DNA from: an uncultured Lachnospiraceae bacterium | GTDB lineage: Bacteria > Bacillota > Clostridia > Lachnospirales > Lachnospiraceae | Assembly: GCA_947594855.1 (NCBI GenBank) | Contig: CANQEL010000017.1 | Location: 1-50,410, forward strand | Reading direction: 5' to 3' | Length of the DNA stretch: 50,410 nt | In this document: one piece after another, positions 28,133-34,797 of the stretch | Layout: every line of letters begins with the position of its first letter | Position numbering within the stretch: position 1 is the first letter of the stretch | Position numbers and translations under genes: made by a program | Notes under the pieces: generated by a model | What the model saw: the letters and a program-made list of their open reading frames with translations, nothing else | The model's database searches: none | What the model was told of the DNA's origin: nothing

Positions 28133-28804
28133 TTGAAAGTTATACTGGTAGTCGAAGATGATATATACGTGGGAAATATGATTGAGGAAACGCTTATAGG
28201 CGAAGGATATACTGTACTAAGGGCATATTCGGGAACCGAAGCATTGCTTGTCCTGTCTGAAAAAAGACCGGATCTTATTCTGCTTGATTTGATGCTTCCG
28301 GGGCTTGGCGGAGAAGAAATACTTGACAGTATGAAAGGAATCCCTGTCATCATAGTCAGCGCCAAAGCGGATGCAGGAGATAAAGTAAACCTTTTGCTTG
28401 GCGGTGCGGCAGATTATATTACGAAACCGTTTGATACCGGCGAACTTCTTGCGCGTATTGCGGTACAATTAAGAAATGAGCATAATAAAGTAAATAGCAA
28501 AAAACTTATGTTTGATGATATAACGCTTGATACGGACACACATGCGGTAACTGTCTCAGGTAATGATATAAAACTTACGCGTACCGAATATGCGATATTA
28601 AAAATACTGATGGGAAATCCAAAGCAGGTTGTTACCAAATCGGTAATGCTTGACAGCATATCTTACGATACGCCTGATTGTACCGAAAGTTCCCTGAAAA
28701 TGCATGTAAGCAATCTGAGAAAGAAACTCCGCGGGGCCACGGACAGGGATTATATAGAAGCAGTGTGGGGAATAGGATTTAAGATGAGGGTGGGAGCAGA
28801 GTAG
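28133..28804 (+). CDS. OmpR-family response regulator (TTG start)
   Basis: A 223-residue DNA-binding response regulator. The receiver has the acidic pair Glu8-Asp9-Asp10, phospho-acceptor Asp52 in LLDLMLPGLGG and the TKPFD lysine near residue 100. The C-terminal winged helix spans about residues 125-220, with KLTRTEYAILKIL and SLKMHVSNLRKKLR. Translation appears to start at TTG, because GGAGGT lies exactly 6 bases upstream and no ATG is in place. It probably binds the CTTTAC direct repeats ahead of the operon. Confidence 0.92.
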   Translation: MKVILVVEDDIYVGNMIEETLIGEGYTVLRAYSGTEALLVLSEKRPDLILLDLMLPGLGGEEILDSMKGIPVIIVSAKADAGDKVNLLLGGAADYITKPFDTGELLARIAVQLRNEHNKVNSKKLMFDDITLDTDTHAVTVSGNDIKLTRTEYAILKILMGNPKQVVTKSVMLDSISYDTPDCTESSLKMHVSNLRKKLRGATDRDYIEAVWGIGFKMRVGAE

Positions 28805-28807
28805 TGT

Positions 28808-29710
28808 ATGAAATATATGCCATGGATGATTGCCGGAATTATGGCAATATTTATTGTAATTCTTATCATTAAGATATACATAATGAGAAAGTCAGCAGAA
28901 GAAATTATGCAGTCTTTTAAAGACAGGCTTTCGGATGAAACGAATACACTGATTGATATATCATCAGGCGACAGGTATATGAGAAGGCTTGCAAATGAGA
29001 TTAATATACAGCTAAAAAAGCTAAGGGCTTTGCGCCATCGTTATAAGCATGGTGATGAGAAACTTAAAAATGCAATTACTAATATTTCACATGACCTGCG
29101 TACTCCGCTTACTGCTATAAGCGGGTATACGGAGCTTCTTGAAAAAGAAGAAAGTACGGAAGCTGCAAAGAGGTATATAGGAATCATAAAGAACCGCACA
29201 GAAATAATGAAAAAACTTACCGAAGAACTTTTCGTATGTATGTTGCCGGTATCAGGTGAAAATGAAATAAAAAAGGAAGCAGTTGTTATTAATTGTATTC
29301 TGGAGGATTGCATAGCTGCGTTTTATACGGATTTTTGTAAGCATAATATTGAGCCTGTTATCCATATGCCTGAAATCAAAGTAGTAAGGCATATGGATTC
29401 TGATGCTTTATCGCGTATATTTTCCAATCTTATTAATAACGCAATAAAATACAGTGACGGAGATCTTGAGATTGATTTATATGAGAGCGGAGAAATTGTA
29501 TTTTCCAATGCTGCGCACCGGTTAAATGAACTTTATGTAAGTAAATTGTTTGACCGTTTTTATACCGTTGAAACAGGGAGCAGGGGAACCGGACTCGGAC
29601 TTTATATTGTAAAGACCCTTGTGGAAAATATGAATGGAAAGATATCGGCAAAATATGAGGCGGGAAGGTTAAATATATCTGTCATGCTGCCTGAAGGCAA
29701 TATGTATTGA
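28808..29710 (+). CDS. Sensor histidine kinase with a minimal sensor region
   Basis: A 300-residue membrane kinase. Only one clear transmembrane helix is seen (about residues 6-26) and there is no extracellular domain, so the signal is probably delivered by the neighbouring transporter or within the membrane. The phospho-acceptor is His95 in NISHDLRTPLTAISGYTELL-like HisKA sequence. The ATPase domain has NLINNAIKYS and GTGLGLYIVK motifs. It follows the response-regulator gene by 3 bases. Comparable kinases in Bce/Bcr-type systems depend on their ABC partner. Confidence 0.9.
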   Translation: MKYMPWMIAGIMAIFIVILIIKIYIMRKSAEEIMQSFKDRLSDETNTLIDISSGDRYMRRLANEINIQLKKLRALRHRYKHGDEKLKNAITNISHDLRTPLTAISGYTELLEKEESTEAAKRYIGIIKNRTEIMKKLTEELFVCMLPVSGENEIKKEAVVINCILEDCIAAFYTDFCKHNIEPVIHMPEIKVVRHMDSDALSRIFSNLINNAIKYSDGDLEIDLYESGEIVFSNAAHRLNELYVSKLFDRFYTVETGSRGTGLGLYIVKTLVENMNGKISAKYEAGRLNISVMLPEGNMY

Positions 29711-29735
29711 GAAAAAGAGCAGTTTAGTATATAAT
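29707..29735 (+). promoter_or_regulatory. Promoter of the EamA transporter gene
   Basis: TTGAGA and a perfect TATAAT with 17-base spacing; the -35 box overlaps the stop codon of the kinase gene. Confidence 0.65.
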
Positions 29736-29766
29736 ACAGGGAGTACTTTACATAAGGATATACAGT

Positions 29767-30669
29767 ATGAAAACGAACAATAAAAAAGCATTGTCTATAG
29801 CTGCGATTCTGACTGCGGCGGCGGGTTGGGGAATTATAGGCGTTTTTTCCAGACCGCTTGCGCACGCAGGAATAAGTCCGGTACAGATTACATTCATAAG
29901 ATGCGTTCTTGCGGCGGCAGGAATGGGTATTTTTCTTTTAATAAAAGACAGGTCGCTGTTTCGCATAAAGATAAAAGACTTTTGGATGTTTTTGGGAACG
30001 GGACTTCTCAGTATAGTATTTTTTAATGTGTGTTATTTCATTACAATAAGCCATACCACGCTTGCGGCGGCGTCTGTTCTTTTGTATACGGCGCCGTGTT
30101 TTGTGATGCTCATGTCGGCATGTTTTTTTCATGAAAAAATAACAGCAGTAAAAATTGCCGCGCTTATATCTGCATTTGCCGGATGTATTCTTGCAAGCGG
30201 ATTTGCAGGAGGAGAAATAGGTATACTTGCTTTTATGACGGGAATCGGCTCCGGATTTGGATATGCATTGTACAGTATTTTTGGAAAAGCGGCATTAAAA
30301 AAATATCATCCGTTTACGGTTATATTTTATACGTTTGCAGTTGCCGCGGCAGGTTTACTGCCTTTTTCAGGACTTTATGATGTTATGGCTTCGCTTACGG
30401 ATGATGTTAAAATATTGTTTACAGGTATTGGGCTTGGGCTGATATCCACTCTTATGCCGTTTATATTGTATACAAGCGGATTAAAATACGTTGAAGCAGG
30501 AAAGGCGTCGGTACTTGCATTTGCGGAACCTATGGTGGCTGCAGCAGCAGGAATCGTGATATTTAATGAGGAATTAAATATTAAAAATGTCTGTGGCATC
30601 CTGCTTATCTTTTTTGCCATTGTGCTGCTTAATATTCCGGTTGGAAAAGTGTTTTTCAAAAAAAGGTGA
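29767..30669 (+). CDS. EamA/DMT-family transporter
   Basis: A 300-residue membrane protein with ten predicted helices made of two EamA repeats (about residues 10-140 and 150-290), as in the drug/metabolite transporter superfamily. The first repeat contains the RCVLAAAG motif and the second a SVLAFAEPMVAAAAGIVIFNE segment, both typical. Members export amino acids or other metabolites; the substrate cannot be read from the sequence. The gene is transcribed from its own promoter behind an AAGGA ribosome site. Confidence 0.88.
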   Translation: MKTNNKKALSIAAILTAAAGWGIIGVFSRPLAHAGISPVQITFIRCVLAAAGMGIFLLIKDRSLFRIKIKDFWMFLGTGLLSIVFFNVCYFITISHTTLAAASVLLYTAPCFVMLMSACFFHEKITAVKIAALISAFAGCILASGFAGGEIGILAFMTGIGSGFGYALYSIFGKAALKKYHPFTVIFYTFAVAAAGLLPFSGLYDVMASLTDDVKILFTGIGLGLISTLMPFILYTSGLKYVEAGKASVLAFAEPMVAAAAGIVIFNEELNIKNVCGILLIFFAIVLLNIPVGKVFFKKR

Positions 30670-30728
30670 TTAATGCAGGGTAGGTCGGCAAGATTTATTC
30701 CATTTTTGAAGGGATTTTATAAAATATA

Positions 30729-30779
30729 TTGACATAAAGGAAAAATTACGGCATAATATAATTAACCAAAAGGTTAATT
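30729..30779 (+). promoter_or_regulatory. Promoter and operator of the higBA toxin-antitoxin operon
   Basis: TTGACA and CATAAT are 17 bases apart. Directly after lies AATTAACC-AAAA-GGTTAATT (30760-30779), a perfect 8-bp palindrome placed at the transcription start, as expected for an operator bound by the HTH antitoxin. Confidence 0.8.
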
Positions 30780-30796
30780 TAGAGGGTGATATATTT

Positions 30797-31135
30797 GTGG
30801 AAATAACATATATTAATAATAAAGTAAAGAAATATTTTGAAGACTACAATAAAATGCAAAAAAAATTACCCTTTGAATGGGTAAAAACAATAAAAAAGCA
30901 TATGGATCGATTAAAAGCGGCAGAATGTTTTGGGGATTTTTTAAAATTGGGTTTGGGGAAACCGGAACAACTTGAAGGATATAAGCAAATTCGGTATTCA
31001 TTACATGTAGCATCAAATGCCAGATTGATAGTTGAGCCAAATGCAACGCAAGATACTATTATGATTTGCACTGAAATTGAAGTGGAAGGAGTGAGCGATT
31101 ACCATGGCAGTAAAGAAAATTGGTATATACCATGA
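30797..31135 (+). CDS. HigB/RelE-family toxin
   Basis: A 112-residue, basic protein of the RelE/ParE superfamily in its HigB branch, which cleaves mRNA on the ribosome. The family-like features are the N-terminal helices, the GKPEQLEGYKQIRYSLHVASNARLI type core (LEGY...IRYSLH) and a C-terminal beta strand. It starts at GTG behind AGAGGGTGAT. The antitoxin gene begins inside its last 32 bases, so the two are translationally coupled. Toxin first and antitoxin second is the known HigBA order. Confidence 0.82.
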   Translation: MEITYINNKVKKYFEDYNKMQKKLPFEWVKTIKKHMDRLKAAECFGDFLKLGLGKPEQLEGYKQIRYSLHVASNARLIVEPNATQDTIMICTEIEVEGVSDYHGSKENWYIP

Positions 31136-32195
31136 TTTGATAATTCACCCTGGAGAAACTATTGCCGATGTATTAGAAGACCGTGGAATTACACAGGCTG
31201 AATTATCATCAAGAACAGGTGTTTCTTCGGCTTATGTAAGTAATGTGATTGCTGGAAAGAAAGGGATATCTGCAAATTTTGCGATGGGGTTAGAATATGC
31301 ATTAGGAGTGCCAAAGTCCTTTTGGTTAAATCTTCAGGCAAATTATGAGTCAGAACTTTTAGAAATGAATGAAGAGCAAACGATTACTGATGAAGAACGA
31401 AGCACAAGAGAAGATTTAAAAGATATTGTAAAGTATTTAAGGCAGCGAGAAATGATGCCTTTACGAGAAAAAAAGGATGATTCCATTCTTTCTCTACGGA
31501 AAGTCTTACAAATTAGTAATATAGCGAATTTGAAAGAAATGATTCCGGCAGGAGCTTTTCGAATAGCTGCCAATACTACTGTAAATCCCAATGTGCTTGG
31601 AGCGTGGATTCGTTTATGTCAGCTTATTGGAGATGACAAGACTGTATTATCTAAATTTGACAAGAAATATACTAATGATTTAATAAAAGAAATAAAGAAT
31701 ATTATGTGCCAAAAAGACGTAAGCATCCAAGGAAGTTTAAGGGATGTAATGGTGAAATATGGAATAGATTTCTCGGTGGTAAGAAACTTTAGAGGTGCTC
31801 CGGTGCAAGGGTATATTTCTCAAAAAAGTGATGGGATATATCAAATGGTTTTAACTATAAGAGGTGCATTTGCAGATATTTTCTGGTTTTCTTTATTTCA
31901 CGAAATAGGTCATATTGTTAATGGAGATATAGGAAAAAATTTCAAATTTTTAGATGATGGTAGTGATTACGAAAAGGAGAGGGCTGCTGATCTTTTTGCT
32001 AGTAATATGCTTTTATCTCCAGAAAGTTATAAAATGTTTGTTCAAAAAAGAGATTTTTCTATTGAAGCAATCAGTAAATATGCAAAATCTCAGAATGTAA
32101 TGCCATATATTGTAATAGGCAGGCTGCAAAAAGAAAAATATTTAGATTACAGAATGTATAGTAATTATAAACTGCGATATAAATGGGGAGATTAA
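31104..32195 (+). CDS. HigA-type antitoxin fused to an ImmA/IrrE peptidase domain
   Basis: A 363-residue protein. Residues about 10-75 are an XRE/HigA helix-turn-helix with the family opening HPGETIADVLEDRGI and TQAELSSRTGVSSAYVSNVI. The C-terminal part carries a zinc-peptidase motif HEIGH (266-270) and a downstream YEKERAADLFASNMLL segment with the third ligand, the mark of ImmA/IrrE proteases. Ordinary HigA is about 100 residues, so this is an antitoxin with a built-in protease. Codon choice looks more AT-rich than in neighbours, hinting at transfer. It probably represses its own promoter through the AATTAACC palindrome. Confidence 0.85.
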   Translation: MAVKKIGIYHDLIIHPGETIADVLEDRGITQAELSSRTGVSSAYVSNVIAGKKGISANFAMGLEYALGVPKSFWLNLQANYESELLEMNEEQTITDEERSTREDLKDIVKYLRQREMMPLREKKDDSILSLRKVLQISNIANLKEMIPAGAFRIAANTTVNPNVLGAWIRLCQLIGDDKTVLSKFDKKYTNDLIKEIKNIMCQKDVSIQGSLRDVMVKYGIDFSVVRNFRGAPVQGYISQKSDGIYQMVLTIRGAFADIFWFSLFHEIGHIVNGDIGKNFKFLDDGSDYEKERAADLFASNMLLSPESYKMFVQKRDFSIEAISKYAKSQNVMPYIVIGRLQKEKYLDYRMYSNYKLRYKWGD

Positions 32196-32213
32196 TGAAA
32201 ATATGAAAGGAAT

Positions 32214-32597
32214 ATGAATATGAAACTCTACGGATATTTTAAAAGTATAATTGAACAGGATGCGTGCGCGGTTGTTATATGTAACCTTAATCATGAGATT
32301 ATCTATATGAATCCTGCCGCCATAGCAAAATATGGAAAGTCGGGAGGCGCAGACCTTGTTGGTACAAGTATATTCGACTGTCATAATGAACGTTCAAACG
32401 AGTATATAAGAAAGGTGGTTTCGTGGTTTTTAAAAAGTAAAGATAATAACGTAATATATACAAATCATAATGAAAAGGAAAACAGAGATGTATATATGGT
32501 CGCCCTGCGCGATGATAATAAAGAACTTATCGGGTATTATGAGAAACACGAGTATCGTAATCCTGAAAGCAGGAAGTTCTATGACATGCCGGAGTAA
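32214..32597 (+). CDS. Single PAS-domain protein
   Basis: A small cytoplasmic protein of 127 residues that is essentially one PAS fold (DACAVVICNLNHEIIYMNPAAIAKYG through VYMVALRDDNKELIGYYE), with no output domain. Such proteins can bind small ligands or relay a signal to a partner kinase; no partner is obvious. An in-frame second ATG at 32220 is equally plausible as start, with GAAAGGA upstream. A strong terminator closes the gene. Confidence 0.75.
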   Translation: MNMKLYGYFKSIIEQDACAVVICNLNHEIIYMNPAAIAKYGKSGGADLVGTSIFDCHNERSNEYIRKVVSWFLKSKDNNVIYTNHNEKENRDVYMVALRDDNKELIGYYEKHEYRNPESRKFYDMPE

Positions 32598-32621
32598 CAA
32601 TTGTTATTTATAAATAGTAGT

Positions 32622-32669
32622 AAAGCAGTGAATTTTTCTGTGTACGGAAATGATTCACTGCTTTTTTTA
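32622..32669 (+). terminator. Terminator after the PAS gene
   Basis: AAAGCAGTGAAT and ATTCACTGCTTT form a perfect 12-bp stem, followed by a T tract. The loop is 19 bases. Confidence 0.92.
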
Positions 32670-32711
32670 TGGGAAAATTAAAAAAGAAAATAAAAAAAAT
32701 AAAAAAATGTT

Positions 32712-32740
32712 TTGACAATTTTAATAAAATAATATATTAT
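32712..32740 (+). promoter_or_regulatory. Promoter of the pilin-like gene
   Basis: TTGACA and TATTAT with 17-base spacing. Transcription would start near 32747, leaving an unusually long leader of about 175 bases. Confidence 0.8.
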
Positions 32741-32746
32741 GTTGGT

Positions 32747-32915
32747 ATAACAATGACACAGAACGAAACTGTCGCATATCACCGTATATGCAGACAGACA
32801 GTGTCAGCCGTAGCCTGTCAGGGCAGACAGAAGACGGGGGAGAACCGGTGTTATGTGTTTATTACAACAACCATATCAAACGGAAAAAAAGTAAATTTTT
32901 TAAATGGAGGGATGT
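32747..32915 (+). promoter_or_regulatory. Structured leader ahead of the pilin-like gene
   Basis: The leader contains nested complements: GACAC/GTGTC outside, CTGTC-GCATAT/ATATGC-GACAG inside, then CTGTC-N6-GACAG. I do not recognise a known riboswitch; the c-di-GMP-I and c-di-GMP-II cores are not present. It is a candidate regulatory RNA. Confidence 0.5.
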
Positions 32916-32921
32916 TTTCTT

Positions 32922-33428
32922 ATGAAAAAATTAAGAGAGAGATTAAGTAACAAAAAAGGTTTTACTCTTGTAGAACTCATTGTGGTAATTGTAATCATAC
33001 TGATACTCGCAGCAGTGCTTATACCTAATGTAATGAGGTATATTCAGTCGGCAAGGGAAGCAGCATTTCAGAGTGAAGCGTCAGGATATCTGACAGAGAT
33101 AACAGGATATGAGGCAGAATATTATGCACAAACATCAAAAGATGCTACTAATACTAATGTTACATCTACTGAAAGAATAGGTACGGCAAAAAGACCTTTA
33201 ACCGGTTGGAATAGCGGTGCTATAACGGTAGATGCCGGTGCTCCTTCCGCATCGGAATTTCCATTAACAGAATCAAATAAAGGTACAGCTAAAGCAATAA
33301 ATGTATGGGTAGATGCCGGTGCGGTTAAAGCGTTTACTTATACTGATGGTACTCATTTTGTTAGTTGGGATCAGAGTAAAGGTTGGACAAATGTTGATTC
33401 AAACGTATATAAATCAACAGCATCGTGA
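32922..33428 (+). CDS. Type IV pilin-like (prepilin) protein
   Basis: A 168-residue protein with a class III prepilin signal: a basic leader MKKLRERLSNKKG, cleavage after Gly, then FTLVELIVVIVIILILAAVLIP, the methylated-Phe start and the hydrophobic spine with Glu at position 5. The C-terminal globular part is Thr/Ser/Ala-rich and has no cysteine pair. I chose the ATG at 32922 because GGAGGG lies 10 bases upstream; an in-frame ATG at 32904 overlaps that site. No prepilin peptidase, ATPase or pilus membrane gene is in the window, so it is an orphan that must use machinery encoded elsewhere, or act as a competence pseudopilin. Confidence 0.88.
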   Translation: MKKLRERLSNKKGFTLVELIVVIVIILILAAVLIPNVMRYIQSAREAAFQSEASGYLTEITGYEAEYYAQTSKDATNTNVTSTERIGTAKRPLTGWNSGAITVDAGAPSASEFPLTESNKGTAKAINVWVDAGAVKAFTYTDGTHFVSWDQSKGWTNVDSNVYKSTAS

Positions 33429-33615
33429 TCATAATATTCATTAAAGGTAATACCAGCTACCTATGACGCTTTGCCCAAATTATTGGCGTCATGGAAAGTC
33501 TGATATTATATCATAAAATTGCAACAACCATTTAAGGACATTCTTAAGCTGAAAGAGGCTTTAAGGATGTCCTTTGTGGTTTTAATGCAGCTAAAAAATT
33601 GACGCAGGTATATAA

Positions 33616-33755
33616 GAACAGCCAGAACTCCCATACAGGAGCAGGTGCTGTGAGACCGCCGGTACTTAGACGTTGCGAAGAAACGTCTTATGTACCGTTT
33701 AAGTGTCGAGCGCAGCGAAAGCGTGCCTGAACCTGTATGGGAGTTTCGGCTGTTC
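33616..33755 (+). repeat. Structured hairpin repeat, copy 3
   Basis: The outer arms at 33616-33639 and 33732-33755 pair at 22 of 24 positions. The inner hairpin is GGTACTTAGACGTT/AACGTCTTATGTACC, flanked by GAGACCGCCGG and GTCGAGCGCAGCGAAAGCG. It is nearly identical to copy 4 and shares its core with copies 1 and 2. Open frames read through it are translations of the repeat, not genes. Confidence 0.85.
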
Positions 33756-33872
33756 ACTCATATAATCTGCAATCATTACCTGTAACTGTAAGACAAATAA
33801 ATTATTGTTGAAAACCAACAAAAAATGTGTTGCATTAATAACATGGGAAAAGCCAAAGAGCAAAAGGCGGCT

Positions 33873-33926
33873 GCCCTCTGATTATATCGGAGGGGCAAAC
33901 CCTCCAGGCGAAAAAAGAAAGGAGGG
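33873..33926 (+). promoter_or_regulatory. Toxin mRNA leader with a sequestered ribosome site
   Basis: Four short segments can pair in alternative ways: CCCTC (33874), GAGGGG (33890), CCCTCC (33900) and the ribosome site GGAGGG (33921). CCCTCC is the exact complement of the ribosome site. If segments 1 and 2 pair, the site is masked; if 2 and 3 pair, it is free. Confidence 0.6.
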
Positions 33927-33933
33927 CGAGCGG

Positions 33934-34026
33934 ATGAATGTTACATATTCGGATTTATTCCAATTTTGTATATTTATCATTGCTCTTGTGGGATTGTGTT
34001 ATACAGTCTTCAAGGGCAGAAAATAG
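33934..34026 (+). CDS. Small hydrophobic type I toxin-like peptide
   Basis: A 30-residue peptide with one membrane helix (YSDLFQFCIFIIALVGLCY) and a basic tail FKGRK, preceded by GGAGGG at 7 bases. It fits the putative holin-like toxin peptides of Firmicutes (TxpA/BsrG-like), which damage the membrane when overproduced and are silenced by an antisense RNA. An antisense promoter faces the gene from downstream, as in those systems. It is too short for usual gene callers. A longer in-frame ORF from 33805 lacks a ribosome site. Toxicity is inferred, not shown. Confidence 0.75.
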   Translation: MNVTYSDLFQFCIFIIALVGLCYTVFKGRK

Positions 34027-34109
34027 CCGCCACTACTTGCGATAGTGACGGCTGTATTTAAGTAGCTGGAACTATAGGGGTAGCCGCTTTTATGGCTTTC
34101 CCTACTTAT
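34020..34109 (-). ncRNA. Candidate antisense antitoxin RNA, copy 1
   Basis: A promoter on the minus strand (next entry) would start an RNA near 34109 that runs toward the toxin. It contains two hairpins: GGGAAAGCC/GGCTACCCC, then AGCCGTCACTA/TAGTGGCGGCT (34025-34053) followed by ATTTTCT, a likely terminator at the end of the toxin gene. The RNA would be about 90 bases and overlap the toxin mRNA 3' end. Exact ends are estimates. Confidence 0.6.
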
Positions 34110-34115
34110 ATACAC

Positions 34116-34144
34116 AATGTATCACATACAAAAAAATAAATCAA
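34116..34144 (-). promoter_or_regulatory. Antisense RNA promoter, copy 1
   Basis: On the minus strand TTGATT and TACATT are 17 bases apart. The same promoter, with the same spacing, is conserved in copy 2. Confidence 0.7.
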
Positions 34145-34240
34145 GAAATTTTTAGTATAGGAAAGTTAATATGGTAAAGCGAATTGTGGAAAGTTAGGTA
34201 GTAAATGATGAAAACGCTGAATGATTATATGGCAATTGAA

Positions 34241-34254
34241 AGCAGGGCGGAAAA
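34241..34254 (+). pseudogene. Toxin gene remnant (3' end only)
   Basis: AGCAGGGCGGAAAATAG matches the last codons of the toxin gene at the same position relative to the downstream hairpins (TTCAAGGGCAGAAAATAG in copy 1). No membrane-peptide frame or ribosome site remains upstream, so the second copy has lost its toxin. Confidence 0.6.
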
Positions 34255-34343
34255 TAGCCGCCAACTACTGGAATAGTTGACGGTAGGTAAAAACTGTTAA
34301 ATCACTATTAGGGGTAGCCGCTTTTATGGCTTTCCCTATTTAC
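34250..34343 (-). ncRNA. Candidate antisense antitoxin RNA, copy 2 (orphan)
   Basis: The same two hairpins as in copy 1 are present. The terminator stem has an extra matched base pair on both arms (CAACTA/TAGTTG at 34262-34279, where copy 1 has CACTA/TAGTG), a compensatory change that supports the fold. With no intact toxin beside it, this RNA could still act on the copy-1 toxin or on toxins elsewhere. Confidence 0.55.
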
Positions 34344-34349
34344 ATATAT

Positions 34350-34378
34350 AATGTATCACATACAGAAAAATAAATCAA
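34350..34378 (-). promoter_or_regulatory. Antisense RNA promoter, copy 2
   Basis: TTGATT and TACATT with 17-base spacing on the minus strand, identical in both boxes to copy 1, while surrounding bases differ. Confidence 0.65.
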
Positions 34379-34483
34379 CAAATTTTTAATACAAAAATAG
34401 CTTGTGAAATACCAAGAGGATTTAAGGGATGTCTTTTACGATTTAATATTTAATGCAGCTAAAAAATTGTCGCAGGCATATAA

Positions 34484-34621
34484 GAACAGACAGAACTCCC
34501 ATACAGGAGCAGGTGCTGTGAGACCGCCGGTACTTAGACGTTGCGAAGAAACGTCTTATGTACCGATGCGTGGCGAGCGCAGCGAAAGCGTGCCTGAACT
34601 GTATGGGAGTTCTGTCTGTTC
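34484..34621 (+). repeat. Structured hairpin repeat, copy 4
   Basis: The outer stem is a perfect 23-bp inverted repeat (34484-34506 and 34599-34621). Compared with copy 3, changes in one arm (AGACAG for AGCCAG) are matched in the other (CTGTCT for CGGCT), so pairing is conserved. The inner hairpin and the ATGCGTGGCGAG block match copy 2. Confidence 0.85.
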
Positions 34622-34699
34622 CTTTATATAAACTTCCCCAATTACTTACAGCAATCTTCAATGGCAGAAAGATTACCAAACCTTCAAAAGCGTTTTACC

Positions 34700-34728
34700 T
34701 TGTTTATATAACAAAATCATGATAAAAT
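34700..34728 (+). promoter_or_regulatory. lepA promoter
   Basis: TTGTTT and TAAAAT with 17-base spacing, about 70 bases ahead of lepA. In the ancestral order lepA would be read from the gpr-spoIIP unit; here it needs its own promoter. Confidence 0.55.
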
Positions 34729-34797
34729 AATTACAGTTGTTTTGAAAAACTCTAATTAAAATTAATAAAAACAGATATACCAAGGGAGGACATATTA

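Larger units (their letters stand above)
33429..33933. other. Non-coding stretch between pilin gene and type I toxin
   Basis: No ordinary gene is present in these 505 bases. They contain a hairpin after the pilin gene (ATGACGC at 33463 against GCGTCAT at 33486), the complete hairpin repeat copy 3, and the toxin leader. The part from about 33571 repeats at about 34422 (TTAATGCAGCTAAAAAATTG is shared). Confidence 0.6.

Noticed and set aside
32747-32915. c-di-GMP riboswitch upstream of the pilin gene
   Set aside because: Attractive by context, but the core blocks of the type I (GEMM) and type II riboswitches are absent. Kept only as an unclassified leader.
32669-32950. Possible 93-residue gene ahead of the pilin gene
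   Set aside because: It spans the pilin promoter and structured leader, begins with a low-complexity Lys run and has no ribosome site.
33805-34026. Longer 73-residue version of the small toxin
   Set aside because: The extension has no ribosome site and runs through the leader hairpins; the 30-residue form starts 7 bases after GGAGGG.
34404-34631. 75-residue open frame in the hairpin repeat
   Set aside because: It is a translation of repeat copy 4; the same peptide pattern appears in copy 3, where the frame breaks. No ribosome site.
14208-34797. The accessory block as an integrated phage or ICE
   Set aside because: There is no integrase, relaxase, phage structural gene or attachment-site duplication; only its position inside a conserved gene order suggests insertion.
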